NCBI GenBank assembly: GCA_905250025.1 | Contig: CAJNOJ010000178.1 | Location: 124,001 to 188,000, forward strand | Source: Adineta ricciae | Lineage: Eukaryota; Rotifera; Eurotatoria; Adinetida; Adinetidae | DNA: 64,000 bases | Reading direction: 5' to 3' | Shown: piece after piece, positions 47,713 to 59,809 of the stretch | How the letters are laid out: each line of letters starts with the position of its first letter | Position numbering within the stretch: the stretch's first letter is position 1 | The notes under the pieces: generated by a model | What the model saw: the letters and a program-made list of their open reading frames with translations, nothing else | The model's database searches: none | What the model was told of the DNA's origin: nothing | Program-made: the position numbers and the translations under genes

Positions 47713-48723
47713 TCAGTTGACTTTATCTGTAATCATCTTGTCAATCATCGTCAAAGCTGTCAATGCGTCAAGAGGGATTTCCAAAAGGCGTCCTTTGCTT
47801 CTATTTTGATAATAATTATTCATAAACGAACGTTCTTTCAATGGATTAATTCGAATAAAATCTGCAGATAATTTTGGATCTTCGTACGTTGCTTCACTTT
47901 CCATTCGAACCGTCGGGACAGCTGTTCCTGCTCCTAATTCAATAATTAATAATCTTCCTTTTATTTCCTTTATATTTGCTCGAAATTTATTATAATTTTC
48001 TCTTTGTTCATTTAATCTCCTGTCAACATACGTTCCGTCACCAAACATCAGCACGTTTGGTCGTGCTAATCTTTTACAAAATGAACATTTTGGTAGAGCA
48101 TCGATGACGCAATCAGTTTCCGGATCAACTTGAAGATTTAGTGCGTTATCTGTTTTCCATATTGTCTCACAACATGGTTTAATACATTGCATATAATGAA
48201 TTGATCCGTGACATTCTAATGTTAATGATTCATCCCAACCAGATTTGATCCAATGACCATCAATATTACTGGTAAAACTAAAAGCATGTTTTACGTTATT
48301 CAAATGATTCCACTTCTTCGCGATTTTATAACCCATATGAGGAGTTGCTGATGTATAAGCATTGTATCGATATGCCCAGAATGCATAACCGAAATTCGCT
48401 GTATCATGTTCTTTACTGTTTCCTTGTTTTCTCTCAAACCATCCTGGATTGCTCATATCAGAAAAATCGAGATCTGGATGTTTTAGTAAAGGTGGCCAAA
48501 CACCGGCTGCAATACCTCGAAACGTTCCAAGTCCACTACCAACACCCATGCCAGCACCACTTGTAAACAAAATTGCTTCGCAATTAAGGACTAACTCGGC
48601 TGCTTGACTAATTAATGACTTCATCTCGGCATCGATAGTCTGCGTGACATCTGTAGATGCTGCCATTCTTGTATAATATGTGTGTTTTTTTCTGTCTGAA
48701 ATGAAAGGAAATGTTGGAGCCAT
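47713..48723 (-). CDS. Sir2-like NAD-dependent deacylase, divergent class
   Basis: Sirtuin motifs appear in order: FTSGAGMGVGSGLGTFRG (NAD-binding loop, family GAGxSxxSGIPxFRG), FTSNIDGHW (family TQNIDxL), ECHGSIHYMQC with the catalytic His, two Cys pairs for zinc (MQC..PCC and PKCSFC), then LMFGDGTYVDRRL. The sequence PGWFERKQGNS...FGYAFWAYRYNAYTSATPHMGY is typical of a bacterial-type Sir2 class rather than SIRT1-7. It lacks introns. A second Met 19 residues in could be the start. It is directly followed, on the same strand, by an ADP-ribosylglycohydrolase homologue. Activity could be deacylation or ADP-ribosyl transfer; the sequence does not settle which. Confidence 0.82.
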   Translation of the reverse strand: MAPTFPFISDRKKHTYYTRMAASTDVTQTIDAEMKSLISQAAELVLNCEAILFTSGAGMGVGSGLGTFRGIAAGVWPPLLKHPDLDFSDMSNPGWFERKQGNSKEHDTANFGYAFWAYRYNAYTSATPHMGYKIAKKWNHLNNVKHAFSFTSNIDGHWIKSGWDESLTLECHGSIHYMQCIKPCCETIWKTDNALNLQVDPETDCVIDALPKCSFCKRLARPNVLMFGDGTYVDRRLNEQRENYNKFRANIKEIKGRLLIIELGAGTAVPTVRMESEATYEDPKLSADFIRINPLKERSFMNNYYQNRSKGRLLEIPLDALTALTMIDKMITDKVN

Positions 48724-49353
48724 TATGTAGAATGAATAACAGATGTCACCATAAACAGAATAGCAGATTCTAATAGATCAAACGTTTGTTTTCAGAAATT
48801 ATACAGCGTTAGGAAGTAGGAATTGAATATAATCATCTGATGTGATGTATACCTATGACAATCTCTTCGTTATAATCCATGAAAGATTGCAATCTGAGAA
48901 TGAAACACTACCTTATGTAATGTGAAAATGACGTTGATAGTCAGTAGGAAGAAAAAAAAACGAAAAATAGACTTTAGGTAACGAATCGAGTTGTGTTAAA
49001 ATACTCTGATAAAAAATAGCAGATATATAATCTTCGAGTGTTTTTTTTACAGCGCATTGACAAACGATGCACGCAAAATATAATCAATATAGAATATCGT
49101 TGAGTACTTTCGACAAACAAAATACTTCTAAGAGTTATAAAAGTTCTCTGAAACATATCTAATTATATCTTTGAATTCTGTTATATCTATAAAAGGTATG
49201 AAGTCAATGTTCATTTGTATATTCGCATTAGAATATCAGGAAAAACATTTTTCGGCTGATTGTAAATCGAAGATTTGGTACAATATGAAGAAACTTGCGT
49301 TAAGTTCGAAAGCACGTAAGATAGGAAGAATAATATCCATGGGACGAATATCA
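48724..49353. other. Spacer between Sir2-like and ADP-ribosylglycohydrolase genes
   Basis: 630 bp, AT-rich, holding the Sir2-like promoter. Short minus-strand frame near 49000 is not convincing. Confidence 0.4.
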
Positions 49354-51055
49354 TTAAAGCGATGCATTACTATAGGTTCTCTGTCGTCGTTCAGGTTGAG
49401 GACTACGGAACATCTGTGGGTGTTGTGAAGCTTTCGGTTGCCTTCGAACACCAATAAAATTCAGGAATTTGTATAATTTTGACGATTTTTCTGTTGAAGT
49501 TGGTTCACGATCGGAAAATGTCAAATAATTATCAGACAATTCATAATCAGTAGGACTACAGACTAGTGATGCAGAACTTGTCGGTTCCCATTTACCACCG
49601 TCATGTTCGAGCCATCCACTTATGTTCAATAAAAATTCTCTTGCATATATCTTATTAACCCATTCTTGAGGGAGTTTTTTGTAGCCGTAACAGGCACCAG
49701 CTAATTGACCATAGATAGCAGCTGTTGTGTCTGTATCGTCGCCTAAATTAATTGCAGCAAGAACACCTTTCTTAAAGCTATTGTCGTCCGACCAAAATGC
49801 CCATAAAGCAGCTTCAAGAGAACAAACAATATAACCATTTCCTCGTATTCCGTCTATGTAACCACCAGGTTTCTTGTAAGATCCTTCGGCAATCATTCTA
49901 ATTTCATGACAAAGATGTTTATCACGAAAACTTTGCTGAGTTTTATAAAAGTCGTTGGCAAGTATTTCTTCTTTTGTGCAACCATTGAGAACAGCACATA
50001 TCAAAGCTCCATAGTAACGACAGGCATCATAGACTTTTATATCTCCATGAGTGATTTGTCCACTTATACCAGAAAATTCTATAGCATGTGCAGGAAACTT
50101 ATGGAAAAATAACGGAACTGGTGCCAAACGCATAAGAGCGCCATTGCCAGCGGCACCATTTTCACTGCAATAGACATTGAAGTTTTGAAGATAACGAGTA
50201 TCCGTAAGATAATCTAGTTTATCTACAGTGGTTCTAGATTTACTGGCCAATTTACGCTGACGATTATGGAACACTTGGAGAGAGTCTCGAGTGCCTGCAC
50301 CAATATCAAAACAGCGCCCAGTCGATGACATATATCCTTTTTGATACCACCATTTATATCGAACTAATTGATCATATGGTACAAAATCACGACGCGTAAT
50401 CAATGATATTGCCAAACAAAGTGCCATAGAAGTGTCATCAGTAAACTAAAATATAAATGAAATTCGAAAAAAATGTTTTTATTTTTAAAATATTTTCACG
50501 TTAATGCTATCCGTTGTCTATTATCTTTTAACTCATACCGTATAAAAACAGTCATTTTTCTTAATCATTCTTTCATAAACATAATATTTATTTAGTATTC
50601 ATTGTCTCCGTATTACTATTGAAATCTATAATTCTTTTGAATGAAATCGCACGATATTATCGAGTTTATGACATTTGATAAAAGAGACTAACAGGAACAT
50701 TACTTCGTATGATAATCTCTACACAATCACATGTGTTGACGTACATTTGTCTCTTTCTTCTAATCTTAAAGACGATAGACGTAAATAAACTTTTCAAGTA
50801 TTATGTCTTTGCTTTTTGTTTCCTAATAACAATTGCTTACAAAACTTTCTCATATTTGCGATAACACCGTACCTGTCCTTCCTTAAGACCCCATGTGCCA
50901 CCTCCTCTGAGGTCGCTCACTGGATTTTCTTGCAAATATGTATGAGAACGAAACTCGACATGGGCTCCTAATGCATCGCCTAGAGCCATTCCACACATAG
51001 ATCCTTGGATTTTATCCAGCATATCTTTGTTGACTGTAACAGGCGCGTATTGCAT
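49354..51055 (-). CDS. ADP-ribosylglycohydrolase (ARH/DraG family)
   Basis: This family removes ADP-ribose from proteins or small molecules with two metal ions. Exon 1 (50873-51055) carries IQGSMCGMALGDALGAHVEFR. An intron at 50446-50872, 427 bp and unusually long here, joins GQ to FTDDTSMALCLA, the first metal-binding motif. The second motif is INLGDDTDTTAAIYGQLAGACYG, with the conserved Asp cluster. Helical family segments lie between (GNGALMRLAPVPLFF; YDACRYYGALICAVLNG). The C-terminal 90 residues are Ser/Pro/Gln-rich and look disordered, beyond the family domain. Its neighbour on the same strand is the Sir2-like gene. ADP-ribosylated targets and cell location are unknown; no signal peptide is seen. 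Confidence 0.88.
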
Positions 51056-53355
51056 GTTAAATATAAGATCACCAGGCTTTCTTATCTTTTTATAATCATC
51101 ATATTGAAGATCAAACCAAACTTTCTCTAATAGACAACTAATTTCACATTTATCCTATATAGAAAAGAAATTCCTACCGGTGGTGAACTGACATTCTATA
51201 TCATGATTTGGGTGTTCTATTTAACAAAGTTTTTTCTCTAAATTATAGTTCGAAAATCATGTTACTTTTTCGAAAACGGCGCATGAACTTTCCTACAGCG
51301 TTTGGCTTCTCCTGCATTGTAAATTCTGAAAATGAAACGCATGATTTTTTCCACTGTTCTGCACTACCTATCGCATTTTGTTATTGTTCTTTTTCATTCT
51401 GCATATTTCTTGACTCATACGTAAAACATCCAAAATCATGCATCTGAAAGCTGAATAGTGTCATGAAGAGACAAAAGTTCTGCAAACAAAACATAGAGAA
51501 CAACATTCAGCTATTTGCAAACTCTGTACACATAGGATTCGAACAAATTTTTTACATACTTTTTAAAATATATTAATCAGTAAACATTTGCTGTTTTGAA
51601 TATTTATTCTTATACGTAGATGACCTGCAGCTACCGTGATTTTAATCTTTACTTCTGATAAAATCATTTGTTTTCATTTCTATTTCAATTCAAAGTTGTT
51701 TTATCAATCAAGGTAACTTTGTTATTATTTGGTTAAAGAAATAAATACCAATGGCATGCAAATCAATAAACAAATAGCTTATGTGCACGAAGTTATGTGA
51801 AATAGAAGAATTTAGATATTAAGTATAATGATATTCGATTTTATAAAATGTTACGAACAAAAACATAGACAGTTGTGTATTTATTGAACATAAAATTGAT
51901 CGAAAACAACAATATTTCATTAATTAAGTCATCTTCTATGGTTGTACTTCATGTGTCTATAACTATCATAATACATTCACTTATCGACAAAGCTTGGAAC
52001 ACAATAGAAAGCGTAAAATAAGTTATATACAAACAAGCAATGCGTAACATATAACAAAAACTAGTATGAAAGATAAAAAGCAATCGAATCGTATAGTTAT
52101 GTTAAATACGAAATTTGAATTTAAGTTTTAAATATTACATATATGAATTCCATGCATTTTTATTGTAAAAATTCAAATTAATTTCATTCTTTTCTTTGAT
52201 GAATCGATGGATTGTGAAAATCTTCAGATACCGTTAGAAAAAAAGGTAGCATCAATATTTTCTCGAAGTATCAGTAACTATTGCATGAAAACTTCATTCT
52301 CTCAGCTTCAGTGTCATTATACATTTGTTCGATAGATTGACTTCTTTTATTAGGAAAAATTAAAGAGAAAATATCTTCATTATTCTGATCTTTTTCAATA
52401 ATTGATAGTTATAGATGCTACGTACCAATTGACACAATGCACTTGCTACCAACGAACGTCTCACCACTTCATTTCAATGAAATATTTCTCTTTAATCATG
52501 TTGTTTTTGATAATACATTGAAGATCTAAAGGAAAAGAAATACAAAGATGAATATCAATGTCTTACGAATAAGTTTTTATTCTTTATCGGTTCATCAAAT
52601 GTCTTTGCCTTTGCATCAGACATGAGAGACGATGACTTCTTTAAAATCTCATTGGAGTACATAATTGATTCACTCTGTTGTATTATGAGAAAGAGGAATC
52701 TTCACTGTAAATTATCGACATACACCGAAATTGGTTCCTCTTTGAGAACTTATCAAAACTTATTATTATTGATATGGAAACCTATTTCTATCACACACTA
52801 TCAGCAATCTTTCTAGCAGTAAAATGCAATACATATATCACTGCTCTTGTTCTTAAGTATTTAAGATATCAATAGCATAGAGCTACTTTTTTTTGATCGT
52901 TTTTCTGTTTTCTAATCTTAATTAAAAAAATATTTTTTTTGGGTATATTTTTCATGTTTAAACAGTTTTAGTCGAATTCAACATGATGAATCACTTGCCT
53001 GAATTTGATCGTACATCAAACAACAAATTTGTTGAAAACCGTTAAGTATCGCGATTCAAAATCGATTACACACAATTTTTTCGCTGATACTAAATCACAT
53101 ACGTCATCAGAGATGAATATATTCATAATTCCGACACCTTCTTATTTACAAATACACATATTATGTATCTTCAAATTCAGATAATCTTTAGTCAAATAAA
53201 AAGGAAGTACCTGCAAAATCTATCGCATTTATTACGTCGTATATATAATCAAATATCTTCTCGATCACTAAGTCATACATAAACACAAGAAATCTTTTTT
53301 CTTAAATTTTCAAACTATAAAAAAGGTTTTATAATAAACGATTCTTTCAATAATT
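51056..53355. other. 2.3-kb gene-poor region
   Basis: AT-rich spacer between divergent genes. A stretch near 51590-51670 is similar to 61495-61575 (see findings). A plus-strand frame at 52622 is short and unmotivated. No RNA gene or terminal repeats recognised. Confidence 0.45.
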
Positions 53356-56055
53356 ATGCGAATTATTGCTGTTTTAACCTTTACAATTTTTGTATATCTA
53401 TTGCATAAAACTTCGTCAACTGATTATGACAGAATTCAATTAGCAGCAAATGATTATCTTTTTGTTTTTTATGTAACAAAATATGTTAATTCGGATGGTT
53501 TTATTCATTATCAATGCGCAATGTTAGGAAATCGAGTGTTTAAAGTAGATTTTGATTTTCAATCTATTCACTCGGTATCCATTGGTCGTCGACAAAACCA
53601 ATCTCAACTTTATTTTATCGTTTCTGGTAACACCAATAAGTCGAATTTCTATATGACCAAAATTACCGTTCAATGTTATCAAGAAAACAGTACAGTGTTG
53701 CACAAAGAGACGGTGTTCTTTGAAAATCATTACATGTCATCTATGATTGTCAGTGTTGATCCTCATGGTCAATTTGCTGTTGGTGTTTCCAATACATCTC
53801 TTCTCTATTATAATTTGAATGATTTACAACATTTTTCGTATGATGTAACTTGGCCAGATTTGAAAGAATTTCTACCTTTATCAATTGATATAAGTGAGAA
53901 TCGGATTTATATTGCAGGATATATTGAAATGAAACGTTTGGTTGAGAATATACGTGAAGATATGATTTATATTCAGACGAGAATATATTTATTATCGATT
54001 GATGAAGAAAAACATCAAATTCAATTTTATGATCAATGGAAATTCAATGAATTCACCAGTAATCTCATAATGAAATTGTCTCTTCGTGTTAATTTGAATA
54101 ATGACCGTGTTTTACTTGGCATACCATCGATAAATACTGTCTATTCATTTATTACCAACAAAACATCGAATCGTCTTATACCACTTAGTTCTAAAATGAA
54201 AAAGAAACTCTTTAGAATAATTACTGGATACGGATGGATTGTTGATTGGTTTCATGACAGTAATAAAGCGATTATTGTGACTGTTGATTACGAAAGTAAC
54301 ATTATTAAAAATTCAAATCCTTATATTGAATATTATGATATATATGATGACGAAGTTTTCAATGACAAAAGTATTCCATTCGCAGTATTTCCAACCATCG
54401 ATCAAACCGATCACTACAGTCATGAATTTTCTAAATATCATCTGATTGTTTTAACAACAACATCATCTATACTTTATGCAATGAATGACGATGAACATCT
54501 TTTGATTATTCCATCATCTAAACCAGGATATTTATCTGTTGATCAGGTTTTTGTAACTGAATATATCACACATGGACATCGTCGACATATTTTCTTATCA
54601 AATAGTGCTCAATGTCCACTTCATACATACAAAAACGATACTGGACCGTGGCCATGTCGCAAATGTCAAATGAATTCATCTCAATATGATGTTGATATGA
54701 TATGTCCCGAATGTAATAATGAATTATTCTGTCCACTTGAATTTGCAACGTTTTCAGCGAATTTGTTTGATATTGAACAGTATTATGGTTATCCTGAAAC
54801 ACCAGAAATAGATGTTTTTAGTGATATTCTTATACGTAATATGTTTCGTACTAAATGTCTTCGAACATCGCCTTTTCTTATTATGATAATTACTTTGTTG
54901 ATGATATTAATTCTATCAATAATTATCGGCTTTTTAAAATTCAGTAAACGATTAGCATCGAAAAACGAACCTTTCATAAAAGGTTTTCGATATCTTGATT
55001 TGATTAAACAAGGTCAATCATGGTTTGGAGGATTAGTTAGTATTGTATTGCTTGTACTGCTTGCATTTGCAATTAAATTTAGTTATTCTTATCATTATCT
55101 TTATCCAATTGAAAATCAACATTTACTCAATGAAAATTCTTGTTCAACAAATCTTCATTTGAATGCAAAATTTGAAAGCAATCTTCAATATTTAACAAAA
55201 CCATACGGACAATTTGAAGAGATTTTTCGTCTCTTAGATTCGCAAGAATTTTTAATGAACATCGAATTGATCAACACAACATTTCATTGTGGACAATTAT
55301 TCATTAATTCTCATAATCCTGTGTTTTGTTATACACGTGAATTTAATCTATATGCATCGACTAATTTATCATCACATAAAGTACCAATATCTTTAAAACT
55401 TCAAGGAAAAGGAATCATAGAAGCGATGCGTATTGGTTTTATTGGATCAGAAATTCATCAAATGAATAATTACGTTCAAAAAGTGAATTTTTCCAAAGTA
55501 TTTAATTATACAAATCGAACCATATCGATGCAAATGGTTCATTCGATTGATTTACAATTAACAAAGATAATTAATATCACCGAAGGTTTGACCGATTCAG
55601 ATTTAACAATTTACAGCGGTTTATGGTCGATGATATTTCATTTTGATCTTGATCGATTATTTGTCGAAACACATCAAGAATTTGACAAAGATTCAACAAA
55701 AATATCATTGAAATTTTTTGAAACGTCATTTTTTATCCAAAATCGACAAAAACCCATTGCACGAAGTCCAGAGATTATTTTCAGTACAATTTTATTCATT
55801 TGTATGTGTTTGGATTTAGTCTGTACGATATTTCTTTTGATTAAATTATGGTTGAAACCAATTTTAAAACTTATGATTATCAAAGTATCTTCATCGAATT
55901 GTTGGTTTTATCAATTTATTGATGGAGATAAGTCAAACATTTCAATAGAAATGGAGAATTTGAAAACTGAAATCGACATTTTAAAGAAAACAATAAAAAC
56001 ATTAACTACGAATGAACCGGTTATCAGAAGATATAAGAGAAAAGTGTCTGTTTGA
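53356..56055 (+). CDS. Large orphan membrane protein, 899 aa
   Basis: I do not recognise the family. Single exon. Residues 1-21 are a signal peptide (MRIIAVLTFTIFVYLL...). The next 400 residues are beta-rich with several NxS/T sites, perhaps a propeller-like ectodomain (repeated YY/FSYDVTW, YIAGYIE, LLGIPSINTVYSF blocks). A Cys cluster near 420-465 reads CPLHTYKNDTGPWPCRKC...CPEC...CP, like TNFR/GCC2-GCC3 type modules. Hydrophobic helices lie near 506-530, 555-580 and 805-832. Between the second and third is another extracellular-like domain of about 220 residues with Cys and N-glycosylation sites. The last 40 residues form a short coiled coil (MENLKTEIDILKKTIKTL). Topology fits a three-pass surface protein. 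Confidence 0.75.
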   Translation: MRIIAVLTFTIFVYLLHKTSSTDYDRIQLAANDYLFVFYVTKYVNSDGFIHYQCAMLGNRVFKVDFDFQSIHSVSIGRRQNQSQLYFIVSGNTNKSNFYMTKITVQCYQENSTVLHKETVFFENHYMSSMIVSVDPHGQFAVGVSNTSLLYYNLNDLQHFSYDVTWPDLKEFLPLSIDISENRIYIAGYIEMKRLVENIREDMIYIQTRIYLLSIDEEKHQIQFYDQWKFNEFTSNLIMKLSLRVNLNNDRVLLGIPSINTVYSFITNKTSNRLIPLSSKMKKKLFRIITGYGWIVDWFHDSNKAIIVTVDYESNIIKNSNPYIEYYDIYDDEVFNDKSIPFAVFPTIDQTDHYSHEFSKYHLIVLTTTSSILYAMNDDEHLLIIPSSKPGYLSVDQVFVTEYITHGHRRHIFLSNSAQCPLHTYKNDTGPWPCRKCQMNSSQYDVDMICPECNNELFCPLEFATFSANLFDIEQYYGYPETPEIDVFSDILIRNMFRTKCLRTSPFLIMIITLLMILILSIIIGFLKFSKRLASKNEPFIKGFRYLDLIKQGQSWFGGLVSIVLLVLLAFAIKFSYSYHYLYPIENQHLLNENSCSTNLHLNAKFESNLQYLTKPYGQFEEIFRLLDSQEFLMNIELINTTFHCGQLFINSHNPVFCYTREFNLYASTNLSSHKVPISLKLQGKGIIEAMRIGFIGSEIHQMNNYVQKVNFSKVFNYTNRTISMQMVHSIDLQLTKIINITEGLTDSDLTIYSGLWSMIFHFDLDRLFVETHQEFDKDSTKISLKFFETSFFIQNRQKPIARSPEIIFSTILFICMCLDLVCTIFLLIKLWLKPILKLMIIKVSSSNCWFYQFIDGDKSNISIEMENLKTEIDILKKTIKTLTTNEPVIRRYKRKVSV

Positions 56056-58175
56056 CTTTCATCTTAATTATGTTCATCTTTATTTTAATATTTTCTTCAT
56101 AAATAAAACAATATGAATCTTTAGAATAAAGATAATTGAATAAATAAAAGTGTAATCACAACTTTTGCTACACCTATGTGTAACAATGACTATCCTCATT
56201 CTTTATCAGATTGACCTTTGTTTGATCTTTTCATTTGAATTGTATGACGAGTAAAGAGCAATTTTCATCGATTCTACGAATGTTATTGTTAGTATTTATT
56301 TTATTTCGAAATATATTCAAGTCTATAGCGTCATAAATCGCAATTCTCTTCTTGCAGAATGTTGATGCAATAGACAACATATTAGCAACTGTTTAAAATA
56401 TTAACATTTTTATTTAACGATTTACTTTAACATATGAAATAGATTGATTATTATAGTGAATAATTAACGATAACAAACAATATTGAGAAATGCATACATG
56501 TGCGTAGAATATTCAACACACGGGTTCGATTTTTTCCAAGATATACATTTACTTCAATATGTGCATCAACTTAGAAGATGTCGGTGAGGATGGCTGAACA
56601 TATGAAAGTGTAATCAAAGATTGTTGGAAGTTCCCTAATAATTGACGAACTTCGGAAATCACTCAAGTTCAATATCAATTGTTTTTCAGAAAAGATTCTA
56701 TATTTTAACATAATTCAATTATCTAATCAAACAATTTTTACATCTGAATTTCATCTGAGACATCATTGTTTTTCTCAAAAACTGATCTCTGTATAAAGCC
56801 ATGTGCAGCCTGAGAACAGCATCAGATCTTCGATACAAGGTAAATCTGGTTACATCTAAAAATCTTCAATTTTAAGTTATTTGATTTGATTGAATTTCAA
56901 TAAAAAGTTTATCTTCCATACCGATCTTTGACGTTAATTCATTCTATAAATATATTTGTTATTTTTAATTCAAAATTAAAGTTAGAATGTACAAATACTT
57001 GAATATGTATATTGTCATTTGGATTTGAGTAGTCAGTATTTGATCATTGAACAATTCTTTAATTTTCATTTCAAAGAAAAATAATTTATTAATACGATAA
57101 AGATATGAGATTTTTTTACTATCGCAATTGCGATTTCACGAAACTTCCAGATCGTCTTATACTTATAAGTAATTCTTTCTTTTCAAATATCTTCTTATGC
57201 ACGTTCTCATAAGTTTTTCAATACTCTCTTATCAAAATTCCTAAAAAACTTGTCTATCCATTGAAAGCAAACAGATTAAAGTACTTTGAACAAAATTTAA
57301 TCTGGCAGTACGATATTTTGCAAGACGATACTCATATTTTACAATACCATCGGTCTCTGATAGTGTGACAAATTTGATTAAGATTCACTCTTATGACGAC
57401 AAATTCTACAAGTTACAAAGAGCAACAATAAAGAGAATTGAAAGGATTGATTTCGTTGTTTCATCACCCACGAAAAAATTTTTCGATCGAAGCCGCGGTA
57501 TATCACAGTGCGAGAGGGAGTTGGTGTCAGCGGTTTAATTGAACCGCGAAAGTCAGACCTTTTATTATGTTTTCTCACACTGGCCGAAACCGCGGTTTTT
57601 AATGGTTTTTAGAAAAAAAAAACGTAATTTACCATCACGGTAGTATATCATATCTGCCATCTATCTCATTATCATCTACTCTCTCTGTATGATCATATCA
57701 CAGCTCGATCAGTCGATTAGATACCACTTCCTATTTTTTATTCTTATTCATTTAGTTAAATTCGGACAGCTTACCTTATGATTGTAGTTCACTAATTCTA
57801 TTGAACTATCTGATAATATTCATACTAAGATTGAATGAGATAGTTTATCTTATCTGTATCAAGAAACTTTCTGATTTCAATCGATATATATGGGTCTTAC
57901 GAACGCGAGAGACGTCTAATAACTTCACAATTTCCCAAACTTCTCGAGATACTGACATCGACGATAAACTATGTACTATCTAGCTGGAAGACTTCTATTT
58001 ATCGCCTATACTTATGGTCAGTGATGTTTAAGTAAATAATCTACCTTTATGAATATTACACTTAGAAGACAAACATTCATTTATTAGAATCACTTAGTTG
58101 ATTTAACGTGATACTGCGAGTTATTAAATGGCCTAATGAGTTGAAAGTTCATAATTTATTACATCTGTAAATCTA

Positions 58176-58320
58176 TATTTTTTCTCTTTATTAGTATCAT
58201 AAACCTTTTGATATACCTGCTCTCTTGATCTGCTCAAAAAGGTATTTTATACGTTGCAATCTGATAAACGTTTATAAAGGTATATCAAAAGATTTATGAT
58301 GCTCATAAAGGGAAAAAATG
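58176..58320. repeat. Long imperfect inverted repeat (hairpin), MITE-like
   Basis: Arms 58176-58218 and 58278-58320 are reverse complements over 43 bp with only a handful of mismatches (shared AGGTATATCAAAAG, TTTATGAT, ATAAAG, GAAAAAAT), separated by a 59-bp loop. No target duplication is obvious, so it may be an internal piece of a larger element. Confidence 0.65.
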
Positions 58321-58887
58321 AATCTCAAAGAATTGATCAGTTTGATAAATCCTTTTGAAGGGTTTATTCTCACCACAGATTTTTTGTAGTGAAGGTCTAC
58401 GTCTAAGTTTCAACAATATCATTAGATTATGATAAGTAGTTGTCTTTTACTGAAATTTGATCAATATTTTTAACTATTTTAGAACTGAATTTTTAACAAA
58501 ATACACGTATGGGATCATATTAACGTTTATCAAGTTTTTATATACCCCTAACGATGAATAGTGTCTAAATAGGTGAACTTATTTGTACAAAAGTAGTTCT
58601 TGCTTGAACTTCTTCAAGTGAAAATGGAAGACAGATAATAATAGAAGGGATGTTGAACTTATTATAGTTTGATAAACAAAAACCAATGCGTTTATATCCT
58701 CTCGATAACTTTTTTTGATAAACCATGCCGTTTATTAACTAAGAGATGAATCGGTTTGTAATTAGATTCTTTTTTTATCGTACCGTGATTTCACGTACCG
58801 AAGTTGTTGCGATACATTTCCATAACGGAAAAATAGATGAAAAGTCTAAATAAAAACGAGAACTAAAGTATTCTGGTAGGCCTACGA

Positions 58888-59020
58888 CAGTTCCAGTTTA
58901 GCTCATGGAACTAGAACTTTTAAGCAGTTCTAATTCAAAGGAACTGTAACTCTTCGATGGTTCTAGTTCAAAAGTACTGTGATGGCGAATAAGTTCCTAC
59001 TCAAAGAACTCGAAATGAAC
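58888..59020. repeat. Degenerate short repeat cluster (GTTCTAGTTCAAA type)
   Basis: Several direct and inverted copies of AGTTC-(T/C)-AGTT/AACTAGAAC-like words within 130 bp. Possible subterminal repeats of a transposon; family not identified. Confidence 0.35.
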
Positions 59021-59809
59021 TTGTAGCTTGAAAAGTCTCCGATTGCGATGTTTATATCCTTTATTCGTTACTTGATGCGCTTGATATTAAAGAGATATGT
59101 ATGAGCTAATAAGAATCTTCTAGATCGTCGACTCAAACGTTATTCGATAGTCTCTAGAAAGACAAAATTTTGCTATTCAAAAGGTCAACATTGAAATAGA
59201 CGTCTGCAAATATGCATAACTCGCACGTTTTTTTTTGTTCTTTAGTCAAACAATAAGTATTGGTATTAAGAGAACTGCGTCTCCTTTTTTCGATGAAACA
59301 TATCAATTTTCTATTAAAACAATCTTCTTATCGAACAAAAAACGACAGAAAAAGAAAAATCGAACAAATTCTACTGACAGAATCTTTCGTTTTTTGTTAT
59401 TTAAATCTTCTTTAATGAACTGATTTACATATTAAAAATAATTTAAAGTAAGATTGAGAAATAAAAGCGAGAAGAATTGATTTATCATGGAGAACGTTTG
59501 TCAATACTTTAGGATTCCATTTTCAATTAAATGAGAGAAGTGATCTTTTCAAATACTCCACATTTTATCTTCTGATATTTTAATCAAATCTTTGTCAGTA
59601 ATCTATGAAGAGTTTGCAAAAATGGAAACAAATAGAGTTCGATATCAAATACCGCCAAATGATTTTGTTTCCTCTTGAACAATTCAGAAAGAAAATATCT
59701 TTTGCACTTCTTTTTTTTTGTATAACAACTGGAGAATCACATATTTTCACGTGTACATCATTTATTTTTAGATTATTTCATTTTATCAAAATATCCAACA
59801 TTAGCAGAT

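Larger units (their letters stand above)
56056..59809. other. 3.7-kb repeat-bearing intergenic region
   Basis: No convincing gene. It contains a GC-rich island near 57485-57600 with several CCGCGG/ACCGCG motifs, the long hairpin at 58176-58320, GTTTAT/ATAAAC-rich sequence from 58190 to 58760, and a cluster of GTTC-type short repeats at 58888-59020. These suggest old DNA-transposon debris. Frames at 57801, 59235 and 59605 are unmotivated. Confidence 0.4.
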
